From NCBI GenBank assembly GCA_964642315.1, contig CAZXOG010000001.1, positions 62,001-126,000 of the forward strand: DNA of 64,000 nt. The letters are read 5' to 3'. This document shows positions 36,601 to 45,959 of the stretch, piece by piece. How positions within the stretch are numbered: the first letter of the stretch is position 1; each line of letters begins with the position of its first letter. Under the pieces are notes generated by a model. It was not told where the DNA came from, ran no database searches, and saw only the letters and a list, made by a program, of their open reading frames with translations. The DNA comes from JAGVDM01 sp964642315. Lineage in GTDB: Bacteria; Patescibacteriota; Gracilibacteria; Peribacterales; Peribacteraceae. Made by a program: the position numbers and the translations under genes.

Positions 36601-38185
36601 CTCCCTCGCGGTGCGCCAGCTGCGCGCGGCCGACACGCCGGCGCAGCGCGACACCATCGCGCAGTGGGTGGAGCAGAAGACTGGCATCCCCGCGGCGAAG
36701 ATTCTCGGCAGAGTGGAATACAGCGGCGAGCTCTTTCGCGATGACCTCATGACACTCGGTCTCAAACGGCTCTTCGAGGAGGCGCAGCTGGGTTCCGTGT
36801 TCATGCAGGAGTGGGATGCCCCGGTACAGGCCGCGACAGACAAGTTTACCGGGAAGAATGGCCTCCCTGGCGCGCTCACGGCGTACCGGACGTTCCCCGC
36901 GGAGAGTGTGCCTGCCGATACCGTAGTGCGGGTGCGGTTCAATGTGAACCTGCCATCCTTCCACCACGCGCGGTACTACCTCCTCGACGGGTCCGGCACG
37001 CAGGTGGGCGACGAACTTCGCACGACCGGCGGCGCGGTGGAAACCGGTTCTGGGACGCTCACGGCGGCGTTTCCGCTTGCGGATATCGCCGCGCGCCTGC
37101 GCGAGTACGGGGCGTACGGCGGAGGCCCCGCCGGCCCGGATGGCGGCCCCATGCTCACGATGGAGTTCTCCGTCCGTGTCGTCGTGTGGCAGGACGATAC
37201 GCCGGAACCGCACGTGTGGGCGCAGACGCCGAAGGCGGAAATCCAGTCATTTCCGCAAAGCATAGAAGATCTTTCCGTTCTGCCGGATACGCCGGAGCAT
37301 GCTCCACGGCGAGCGTACGAGAATGCGGTGCTCACGCAGGTCGAACGGAATTTTCCCGTGGATCTCGCCGCAGGGAACTGGAAGCACAACCTCGGTTCGC
37401 CGTATCACCTCGATCGCCACCTTGCATCCATGGATTTCAATTTGAGCACGGGTGGCGACACCGACGAGGATCAGCCGGTGCGTGCGGTCGCCGATGGCGA
37501 GATCGTGGAAATCAATACGGAGCTTGGTTCCGTGCTTATCCGCCATACGGAGATCGTGCAGGGCACGGAGCGCGCGTGGTACTCCAAGTATCTCCACATG
37601 AAGATCGAGGCGACCGACCGCTCTGATTCAGACGGGCGACCGGTATTTGAAGTGCGGGAGAAAAACGGCGGCGTGGTCACGGAGCTTTTTGAGGGGAAAC
37701 AGCTTGCCGCCCGCGATCTCATCGGCGGGATCGGCGGCCGCGGTACGGTGAATGGAGAGCGGTCCGACCATGCATTCGCAACGCACTTGCACATGGAGAT
37801 TCTCGATGAAGCATTCTCGCAAATTGATGCACGCGGCGTGCTGCAGGCACTCAGTATTCCCACGAAGGCTGCCGACGATTCCGGGCGCGAGCTCGATGTA
37901 GCGTGGGTTGATGGAATCGCCGCAAACGGCCAGAATGGGCAGTGGATGAATGCGGAGTACAACCTCATCTTCTCGCGCGGCGCCTCTGGCTCGGGGCTCG
38001 ATAACGTGTGGGTGGCGAACGCGGGAGACCAAGCAGAGAGGAGGGTGGTGTGGGTGAAAGTTGATGAAATTGAGCAGGATGGAAAGAGGATTCCGGTGAT
38101 GAGATGGGTACAATTTGAAGCAGCGGGGTTCGATAATACGATTTGGGATCCTTCCACCTCTTCATGGACAAGCTACGTGCGCTGA
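33659..38185 (+). CDS. Large surface protein with two repeated beta domains and C-terminal M23 peptidase domain
   Basis: 1508 residues. The N-terminus has CEERLLCAG, similar to the LEPR-XLL motif of Planctomycetota surface proteins, and no classical signal peptide. Two homologous beta-rich domains lie at about 48-222 and 275-450 (each with an LDSALW/LNPALW start, a YGxLYxVE strand and a FxGKYxxxLDxxRI end), resembling concanavalin-like lectin folds. Residues about 590-1060 are helical. From about 1240 an M23/LytM metallopeptidase-like domain has a Zn-type His and Asp near the start, VRAVADGEIVEI, YSKYLHM and AFATHLHMEI (His-x-His near 1377). A role in cell-wall binding and cleavage is inferred. 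Confidence 0.8.
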   Translation: MPITLKRLGIDECEERLLCAGDTADAVGPSPAAEVSSLQWETQVCVQEAFTASNLDSALWSADLSADPNATVRIENGKALVGGQGVLLSKGEYAPSAESPMRVSGQATLTTNYNWFRMFLRGGPEGDGIRCVLSGYGQLYLVEMNGGIQAILAEAAWQVGTGREYLFEVEDDGNAVRFTVTEAGTGRTVTLAGNSGAHGMQQLVGFQGKYGVLLDNLRVARSVLMPDPAVAAAHDAVFAESVTDPVADAAIADEEAEPPANEDTEAAISMIVRAQDSFSESTLNPALWKTDTTAEQSSVGAQGGRARLNRLGELVTRDTFEPSPGHPLQLSGIVTLADPYNYQQIFLRTDDPNTGIACNISGYGYLYIVEYSQGQSTVLAEQQWSVAVGQQYRFSIQDDGERIDLTVTEIATERTAALTGRSTVTGENPRIMFRGKYTTELDDIRIEQGIPAQESQALAAAAQRETFLQPGLAIVECRGPNAVLRFSSPYDASRIEIDGGGILSVSVVTHEGGTAGTLTSVTIRAENRAGEYAIRLVEPMTGRVLQSLPVRWDCTSLIPLHSEDVWTAEDYVAELGARQLVPAITGDLAEDVRREVQLEALYVLAEQKMAAERSTLQAVASFHIENSVVRANLTSDLLVQSGLFLPLTRAEQLFYERNPQYLPGNLQRTIDHEWQASPGFSRGQIQDRIISRLQDLLARVARGANAYNSDLQNIIFPAALQVMEGVRRGEPEAPLRAAFEATLRCLSNVRTAELCSLTGFKIPSEGTILVAARTALFSACQTVAYYQGEDSRMQMEAQREYERDLQAQWVVALEDSERLARGGMEGERVPRDVALRNQQIWIAHMDAVRAGQRIADAAVQQNRSQQRATRLVAAALEAQADRHAQVALAAAGETNIQRDRQEVVDALYVALTPELARTVDAEVLRIHAEHPDDPDTAAVLSEQYVLTQARDLYLGAELGGMAEDLGYGVQANIQTVAGRIFSLAVRQLRAADTPAQRDTIAQWVEQKTGIPAAKILGRVEYSGELFRDDLMTLGLKRLFEEAQLGSVFMQEWDAPVQAATDKFTGKNGLPGALTAYRTFPAESVPADTVVRVRFNVNLPSFHHARYYLLDGSGTQVGDELRTTGGAVETGSGTLTAAFPLADIAARLREYGAYGGGPAGPDGGPMLTMEFSVRVVVWQDDTPEPHVWAQTPKAEIQSFPQSIEDLSVLPDTPEHAPRRAYENAVLTQVERNFPVDLAAGNWKHNLGSPYHLDRHLASMDFNLSTGGDTDEDQPVRAVADGEIVEINTELGSVLIRHTEIVQGTERAWYSKYLHMKIEATDRSDSDGRPVFEVREKNGGVVTELFEGKQLAARDLIGGIGGRGTVNGERSDHAFATHLHMEILDEAFSQIDARGVLQALSIPTKAADDSGRELDVAWVDGIAANGQNGQWMNAEYNLIFSRGASGSGLDNVWVANAGDQAERRVVWVKVDEIEQDGKRIPVMRWVQFEAAGFDNTIWDPSTSSWTSYVR

Positions 38186-38652
38186 TGCTGATTTGCAGCT
38201 GTGCAATTCTTGCAGCCTGTTCTTCGAACAGTGGGGCTGCAAAGATAACTCAGGATAATTGTTACGAGAACGAGTCTGGAGCCAATGTTATCTGCGATCG
38301 GGCGAGGGGATATACGTACTGGTATCCAGACTGGGTTGAAAACAAGCAAACAATTGAAAACCCGGTTGAAGTGTATACATATGATCTAAGTACTTGCCCT
38401 CTTCTCGGCATCACCAATCCTGTTGCCGAGCAGCGTAGTGGGATAGAAGTCCAGTGGGGCAAGGTCGATTTTCCGTTAGACTACAGCGAAACCGAACTTC
38501 ATCCGGATTGCCGGCCCTATAAGCCGATGGCAGCCGCATACGCGCTGTGTTCCGAAAAGGATGGCAAGGCGGTAGTTATCTGCATACAGCAAGTCACGGA
38601 TGACCCGGAACTTGCAGTGGAGATTTTCCGCACGTTCCGGTGGGTGGAGTGA
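38164..38652 (+). CDS. Small lipoprotein
   Basis: 162 residues from ATG 38164, overlapping the end of the M23 gene by 22 nt. The N-terminus is basic, then hydrophobic, ending in a lipobox Leu-Ala-Ala-Cys19, so it is predicted to be exported and lipid-modified. The mature part contains six further Cys residues and ends in AVEIFRTFRWVE, with no family I recognise. Overlap with the M23 protein suggests a shared function or co-translation. Confidence 0.75.
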   Translation: MDKLRALMLICSCAILAACSSNSGAAKITQDNCYENESGANVICDRARGYTYWYPDWVENKQTIENPVEVYTYDLSTCPLLGITNPVAEQRSGIEVQWGKVDFPLDYSETELHPDCRPYKPMAAAYALCSEKDGKAVVICIQQVTDDPELAVEIFRTFRWVE

Positions 38653-38807
38653 GGCTGTTAGCTCGCGTTCCACTCAATGCACACGAAGCATTTTTCGCCG
38701 TAATTCATGTTTTTTTCCGAAAGTTCAGCGAAAAGGCTGCCACGCGAACCTTGCTCGCAAGTTACAGGCAAGTGCTAGACAACCCGCAATAAGATGTAGA
38801 TTGCAAA

Positions 38808-41393
38808 CTATTTACGCGCAGATATTGAGCCTGATTTCATATCAGTGTTCCGTATTTGTAAGCCACGAAACTCTACAAGTGTCCTGCAACCCAAGATGAT
38901 GCTACTGCCTGTGGCAGGGAATTCATTGTTTGTTCCAAATTCCTCAGGTTTGCATGGGTAATCAAGAACGATTGCGCCATCAATTTTTACTTGTAATGAG
39001 CTTTGTCCCCCTTTTTGTCCAACGGAATACTCAATAGAGTGCCAAGCATTATTTGATAGCGTGAGGGGGGTAGATACCAGTGGGTTTTCCTTCGCCCCGT
39101 GCAGTAATAAACGATTCATATGATCAATATCGATTCGGGCAGAGGAGCCATTGCCCAGCAGTGGAATACTCACAAATATTGCACCATCATTCCGGGGGAT
39201 ATTATTCGCTCGTCGTACGAAAAATTTAAAGCCGTAACTACCACTGTTCACAACAACTGGTAACGATAGTCTTGCTGTTCGATCGACCTGAGTTTGAATG
39301 AGACTCCCGTTCTGCAATGTCCAGCTCCCATCACGCAATTCATCTTTCTGAGGATTGATAAGTGCTGGGTTTATTTCTGCCCACTTCCCTTGCGGGAATT
39401 TTTCCGCTTCCGGGGATGTTTGAGTTGTTCCCATTGGTTTTTTTACACCCCTCTTCCTGAGTTCCGATTGCGCAACTCCAATATCCAGCTTCAGCTTTCC
39501 CTGCGGGTTCATCCGCTGCGCTCTTTCCAGCCAATAGGCCGCGCGCTGGTTCCAGACATCGGCGTATTCTGATGTCTTCCCCGCTTCCATCCAGAACTGC
39601 GCGCACGCGAAGACGGCATCCACCGTGTTCGGCCCCATGCGCTCGAACTTTGCCGCCCTCTGCACGTTCGGCTCGTCGCATTCCGCGAGCTCCCCGCACG
39701 CGCTGCCCCACAGCCGCCGCACCGCCCCCAGGTACGCGCCCGTCACGAGCCGAGCGTGCGCATCCCGCGGTTTTGCCGAGGCATCCAGACCCGCGAGGTG
39801 CAGGGCGTGCAGTTCGCGGAACGCCTTGGTGCGCTGCTGAGCTTCCGCAACCGCATCGCGCGTCCGCGCGAGCTCGGCAAGCCGGTTCTCGCGGATACGG
39901 GCATCGAAATGTACAGGGCGGATGTCGCGGAGGTACGCGCGGGCAGTTGCGAGGTTCGCATCCGCGAGGTCGTAGTTATCCACGAAGTACGCATGCCACG
40001 TGGTGTTGGTGAGGTGGCTCGCAATGGACAATCGCCGTTCCGCGCCGATCCGTGCCATGGACGCGCTCTCGTGACGCGCGTAGGCATCGCCGATAATCGC
40101 AGTCCGGGCTGCTGACGTGATGCGGTGGTCGGTCATGGCGTTGAACGCGTCATCCATCATGCCAAGGTTCCCATCCCGCACGGCCCTCTCGATGACGACG
40201 AGGAGTATCGCCGTCCGCCTGAGGGGATCCTGCTCCTGCTTGCCTCCGGCGAGGATGTCCGCCGGATTGCTCCACGTGCGGTACTGCTGCAGCATTTGTT
40301 CGGAGAGTTCCTGGGCGCGCGCGAGGAAATCCTCCTGCTCTTTCCTCTGGGCAATCGTCCGTTCCTGGATCTCCCGTGCAATGGGGTCCTGTGTCGTTCT
40401 AACAAGCTCGGCGAGACGTTCTGTTGGGAGCCATGAGAACCGTGCGACCATGTCGTTGTACCGTGCAATCTGCTCTGCATCGGGCTGCTTGCCGGTCTCC
40501 TGCGGTTTCGGCTCCGGTTGGGGGGCCGGGGCCGGGGGCGTTTGTTCCAGCGGTGGCGGCGCCTGCGGCTCCGGTTGCGGGGCCGGTTCTGCCGGTGGCG
40601 GCGCCTGCGGCTCCTCAATTGGCTGCGGCGGAGGAACGGGAATCGCCGGTGCCACGGGCTCCGGCTTCACGATGTCCTTCGTGACCGGGAGCATTGCGAG
40701 CTCTTCCTCGGAGATCGTCTTCCTCGCAACCGTTTTCCCGCTGGTTTTCTCATGTTTCGGCGAGGATCGCAGACCGTAGAACGCACTGCCGATGGCGGCG
40801 AGTGTTACCGCACATCCTGCAGCAATCTGCAGGGATTTCTGCCTGTACCACGGTACCGCCTCGCGTGTTTTCCGCCTCGCGCCATTGCCGCGCGGCTCCG
40901 TGCCGCGCCCCTGCAGATCCTGCAGGAAGGAGAGATCGGGCGCCTGCACGAGCGGAGCGGAGCGCGGTGGGGGAGGCGGAGCCGTCGGCGGGCCTGGCAG
41001 CACATCCGGCGCTGTGTGGAACACCCTGTACCGCACATCGCCGCCGCGGATATCAATCGCCTGCCCGAGCGTGCTGTCGTACTGCTGCTTCTTCGCCCCG
41101 TCGAGGAGCGTGATTTTCGCCCGCGATACCTCGTTGAGGAGCCGCTGGCACTCTGCACTGTTCCGGCCGGTTTGAAAGGTGCGCAGATGCGCCATCCGCT
41201 GATCCGCTGCGTTCTCCACCACGCGTTTCTCCTGCTCCGTGAGCGGTCTGCCAAAGGCCTTACGCACAAAAGCATCCGAAAGCCCGAGCAATCTGTAGAG
41301 TGTGGCGGGCTGCTCGCTAGGGTCGATCTGGAGCCACTCGTAGTACGGGTCGAAGGAAGATCTGCCTTCGCGGACGTCGGGAGTTTGGGGCAT
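38808..41393 (-). CDS. Large membrane protein with planctomycete-type J-like domain, paralogue of 27078-29843
   Basis: 861 residues. The N-terminal module (FDPYYEWLQIDPSEQPATLY, AADQRMAHLRTFQTG, RLLNEVSRAKITLL) is nearly identical to the other copy, even at DNA level. One helix near residues 190-210, Pro/Glu-rich linkers, a helical region containing AAYWLERAQRMNPQGKLKLDIG, and a C-terminal beta domain (FKFFVRRANNIP, WHSIEYSVGQKGG, VKIDGAIVLDY) resembling LamG/concanavalin folds. The terminal third differs between the two paralogues and is AT-rich. Function unknown; a trans-membrane link between a cytoplasmic adaptor and a surface ligand is my inference. Confidence 0.85.
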   Translation of the reverse strand: MPQTPDVREGRSSFDPYYEWLQIDPSEQPATLYRLLGLSDAFVRKAFGRPLTEQEKRVVENAADQRMAHLRTFQTGRNSAECQRLLNEVSRAKITLLDGAKKQQYDSTLGQAIDIRGGDVRYRVFHTAPDVLPGPPTAPPPPPRSAPLVQAPDLSFLQDLQGRGTEPRGNGARRKTREAVPWYRQKSLQIAAGCAVTLAAIGSAFYGLRSSPKHEKTSGKTVARKTISEEELAMLPVTKDIVKPEPVAPAIPVPPPQPIEEPQAPPPAEPAPQPEPQAPPPLEQTPPAPAPQPEPKPQETGKQPDAEQIARYNDMVARFSWLPTERLAELVRTTQDPIAREIQERTIAQRKEQEDFLARAQELSEQMLQQYRTWSNPADILAGGKQEQDPLRRTAILLVVIERAVRDGNLGMMDDAFNAMTDHRITSAARTAIIGDAYARHESASMARIGAERRLSIASHLTNTTWHAYFVDNYDLADANLATARAYLRDIRPVHFDARIRENRLAELARTRDAVAEAQQRTKAFRELHALHLAGLDASAKPRDAHARLVTGAYLGAVRRLWGSACGELAECDEPNVQRAAKFERMGPNTVDAVFACAQFWMEAGKTSEYADVWNQRAAYWLERAQRMNPQGKLKLDIGVAQSELRKRGVKKPMGTTQTSPEAEKFPQGKWAEINPALINPQKDELRDGSWTLQNGSLIQTQVDRTARLSLPVVVNSGSYGFKFFVRRANNIPRNDGAIFVSIPLLGNGSSARIDIDHMNRLLLHGAKENPLVSTPLTLSNNAWHSIEYSVGQKGGQSSLQVKIDGAIVLDYPCKPEEFGTNNEFPATGSSIILGCRTLVEFRGLQIRNTDMKSGSISARK

Positions 41394-41415
41394 GGGAAAA
41401 CGCGCGCAGAGGGCA

Positions 41416-41445
41416 ACCGTACTGCATGGAAAGCCAAAATGTCAA
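41416..41445 (-). promoter_or_regulatory. Promoter of the 41393 gene
   Basis: Minus strand TTGACA (41445-41440), 18 nt, TACGGT (41421-41416); predicted leader of about 16 nt before ATG 41393. Confidence 0.5.
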
Positions 41446-41467
41446 GTTTTATTGACGGTGTCGCATC

Positions 41468-41511
41468 CAGCAATGGAACAATGGAGCAATTGTCACATTG
41501 TTCCATTGCTG
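41468..41511. repeat. Perfect 16-bp inverted repeat with 12-nt loop
   Basis: CAGCAATGGAACAATG (41468-41483) pairs exactly with 41496-41511; the loop contains CAATTG. It lies downstream of the PMT gene and just upstream of the 41393 gene promoter. No T-tract follows on either strand, so it is not a standard terminator; it could be a regulator site or an RNA hairpin. Confidence 0.7.
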
Positions 41512-41536
41512 ACAGTGGCGGATCTGCGCCGTGCAG

Positions 41537-43042
41537 CTAGCACGTCTTCTTCACCAGAGGGCTGTTGCGCTCGCAGTTCACGCAACGCATGTCCCAGATC
41601 CGAAGGAGATCGCGGCCCTGGAACTGTTCCTTGGTGATCGGCTCGTAGTAGGTGAATGGGCGGTAGAACTCGTAACTTGCGAACACGATGAGTGCGCAGA
41701 GGAAGACGCCCGCCATCCGCAGGTTCTCACCGATCTTCACGGGGCCGACGCGCCGGATTTCCAGCAGCACGAGCGCGAGGAGAAGGTAGCTGAAAATGAG
41801 CGGCGGGAAGTAGTGGTACAGGTACATCACACGGTCGATGCGGCTCACTGCGGCGAGGTATCCACCGTAGAGGGCGAGGAGCACGACCATCGGGAACCAA
41901 TGGCGCACCGGTTCCCTGAGCGGCAGGAAGACCCATGCAGCGATGACCGCAGCCGCGGCAAGAACTCCGGCAAAACCGAAGAGCCATCCCGCGGGGTTGG
42001 ACACGAGGTAGAGGTACTTATACGCGTAGCCGTTCGGTGTTTCCCAGCGGTAGTTGATCGTCCGGGCGCCCACGGGCCACAGGAACCACGGGCTGCCGTT
42101 CTCATCCGTTTTGCAGAGATCAAGATCCGGCACGCCGCGCTCGTAGTGCCCGGTGAACCGGAAGGAATCCTCCAGCATCACGGGAAAGTGGAGGATGTTC
42201 CCGCTGTCGCCGCGTTCCAGAATGGCTTTGTATTCGGCGGAAGCCTTGTAATACCCGGCATCCGGCAGACTGCTGACAATTTGTTTGCCGAGCGCAAAGT
42301 GGATCTGCCAGACCGTCACGTACACGATGACGAATCCCAGGATTCCGAGGAGCACGACTTCCAGCATGCGCTGGAAATTCGGCCACAGGCGCAGGAGCAG
42401 GAACGGCACGAGGAGAATCATGATGAGGCCGTTGAGCTTCGTTGCCATGAGTGCCCCGAAGACAGCGCCGAAGAGCGTCGCGGCAATCCGGAGCCTGCGG
42501 GAATTTTCCTGCGATGCGAGCATCCAGAAGAACAGGAAGAGCATTGCGACCATGCAGAAGTGGATGGTCGACTCGAGCATTGCGGAACGGCTATGGACGA
42601 TGATGGCGTTGTCGAACACGTAGAGGAAACTCAAGAGCGTGGACATGAGCGCATTGCGCGTAAGCAGCCACAGCACGCCGAAGAAGAGCGGTGCCGTAAG
42701 CCACGCGAGGAGCGTGGGGAACAGGCGGTACCCGAGGAAGTCGAATCCTTTCGGCGGGTTGCGTCCGTAATCCGTTCCGATGAACTGGTCCGTTGCCTCG
42801 TTCCTCCCGATGAGCTTCTCCCCGAGGGCGATGAGTTCCTTGCCGAGGGGCGGGTGCGGTTCCATGAAGTGCACGCCGTGCAGGTATTTCTGTGCCGCAG
42901 CGACGTGGTAGTTCTCATCCCAGAAGAACGCCTTGGGCTCCCAGTACCGGTGGAAGTACGAGAAATACGAGAGGAGGAGTACGAAGCCAAGGCCGAGGAG
43001 GGCGGGGTGTTTCCACTCCACGGTGCGGAGCCAATTGCGCAT
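41537..43042 (-). CDS. PMT-family (GT39) protein O-mannosyltransferase-like enzyme
   Basis: 501 residues. FWDENYHVAAAQKYLHG near residue 40 carries the Asp-Glu catalytic motif of GT39, followed by MEPHPPLGKELIALGE, the strongest signature of bacterial and eukaryotic PMT enzymes. About eleven helices and a soluble loop (about 255-330) match the family. It transfers mannose from polyprenyl-phosphate mannose to Ser/Thr of exported proteins or to glycans. ATG 43042 is chosen over a far upstream frame because TACACT (43054-43049) lies 6 nt before it. A divergent GT2 is next door. Confidence 0.88.
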   Translation of the reverse strand: MRNWLRTVEWKHPALLGLGFVLLLSYFSYFHRYWEPKAFFWDENYHVAAAQKYLHGVHFMEPHPPLGKELIALGEKLIGRNEATDQFIGTDYGRNPPKGFDFLGYRLFPTLLAWLTAPLFFGVLWLLTRNALMSTLLSFLYVFDNAIIVHSRSAMLESTIHFCMVAMLFLFFWMLASQENSRRLRIAATLFGAVFGALMATKLNGLIMILLVPFLLLRLWPNFQRMLEVVLLGILGFVIVYVTVWQIHFALGKQIVSSLPDAGYYKASAEYKAILERGDSGNILHFPVMLEDSFRFTGHYERGVPDLDLCKTDENGSPWFLWPVGARTINYRWETPNGYAYKYLYLVSNPAGWLFGFAGVLAAAAVIAAWVFLPLREPVRHWFPMVVLLALYGGYLAAVSRIDRVMYLYHYFPPLIFSYLLLALVLLEIRRVGPVKIGENLRMAGVFLCALIVFASYEFYRPFTYYEPITKEQFQGRDLLRIWDMRCVNCERNSPLVKKTC

Positions 43043-43048
43043 GGCGGT

Positions 43049-43054
43049 AGTGTA
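43049..43054 (-). promoter_or_regulatory. -10 element before PMT gene
   Basis: TACACT on the minus strand, 6 nt from ATG 43042. Confidence 0.45.
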
Positions 43055-43145
43055 GCAGTGGTGCGGTGCTCCGTGCGACACCCCGCGGTGCGAGTATTTT
43101 GTTGCGCGGGGAAATGCGTTCATACTGGCGCTCGTTCCACGTGTC

Positions 43146-43880
43146 ATGACGATTGCCCTTGTCATTCCCTGTTTCAACGAAGAGCCGAGGCTCCCGCGCA
43201 CGCTGGAGCATATCGAGAGTTTCATGCGCGGCACGCCGGGGCTGATCCCGCAAATCATCATCGTCGATGACGGCAGTACCGACCGCACCTCCGAGATTGT
43301 GGAATCCTGGCGCGGCAGGCTGCCCATCGAGATCGCCCGTCTCCCGCGCAACAGCGGGAAGGGAGCGGCCCTCCGGGCCGGCGTGCCGCTCGCGAAGCAG
43401 GATGCTGTGCTGCTCTACGATGCCGATGCCGCCACGCCGATCACCGAGCTCCCGCGGTTTTGCAGCGCACTGGGCGATGGCGCCGACATCGTCATCGGGT
43501 CCCGCCTGCGCGACGGCCCGGGGCACACGGTGCGCATGCAGCCGCACCGGCGCCTGATCGGCCGATTGTACTTCTGGCTCACGGCGCCGCTCATTCCCGG
43601 TGTCCACGATGCGGCGTGCGGATGCAAGCTCCTGCGGAGAGAAACTGCCCGGGAGCTCTTCGCCGCGCAGCACATCAACCGTTTCGCGTACGACATAGAG
43701 ATTCTCTCCATGGCGATCGCACGCGGCAAAAAGGTGGTGGAAGTTCCGGTGAGCTGGACTGCCGTTCCCATCTCGAAGGTGCGTCTCCTGCGCGACGGGC
43801 CGGAAATGTTCATGCGTGTGCTCCAGCTCTACGGTTCGCGGGTGTGGTGGTGGATCACGAGCCGCGGGGGAAATCAGTGA
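43146..43880 (+). CDS. ALG5-like dolichyl-phosphate glucosyltransferase homologue (GT2)
   Basis: 244 residues. VIPCFNEEPRLPRTL, IIIVDDGSTDRTSE, NSGKGAALRAGV and YDADAATPITEL match the ALG5/DPM1 branch of GT2; DAACGCKLLRRE is the later conserved block. It would load a sugar on polyprenyl phosphate, plausibly the donor for the divergent PMT gene. CATACT (43121-43126) lies 19 nt before the ATG. ftsH follows after 57 nt on the same strand. Confidence 0.87.
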   Translation: MTIALVIPCFNEEPRLPRTLEHIESFMRGTPGLIPQIIIVDDGSTDRTSEIVESWRGRLPIEIARLPRNSGKGAALRAGVPLAKQDAVLLYDADAATPITELPRFCSALGDGADIVIGSRLRDGPGHTVRMQPHRRLIGRLYFWLTAPLIPGVHDAACGCKLLRRETARELFAAQHINRFAYDIEILSMAIARGKKVVEVPVSWTAVPISKVRLLRDGPEMFMRVLQLYGSRVWWWITSRGGNQ

Positions 43881-43937
43881 CGCGCCGCGCCGTTCGCGGT
43901 AGGCTATGCGCCGCAAACACCACTTCCCCTCGCGACC

Positions 43938-45845
<1,908 letters not shown>

Positions 45846-45920
45846 TGGCGTGCAGGCGCACAATCTCCGAACATTTCCTGCAGACTGAATGCTGATTCCT
45901 GCATACTCACCCGCGGCCTG

Positions 45921-45950
45921 TTTTCACGCGCATGACACTTGCTGTAGCAT
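45921..45950 (+). promoter_or_regulatory. Promoter of purB
   Basis: TTTTCA (45921-45926), 18 nt, TAGCAT (45945-45950), then 9 nt to ATG 45960. Confidence 0.45.
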
Positions 45951-45959
45951 GAGAGTCCG

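Noticed and set aside
35699..37213. Open frame of 504 codons antisense to the M23 gene
   Set aside because: No recognisable motif; the plus-strand gene has repeated domains and peptidase motifs.
43180..43351. Upstream extension of the PMT frame to 43351
   Set aside because: It runs through the divergent GT2 gene; the -10 element at 43049 supports ATG 43042.
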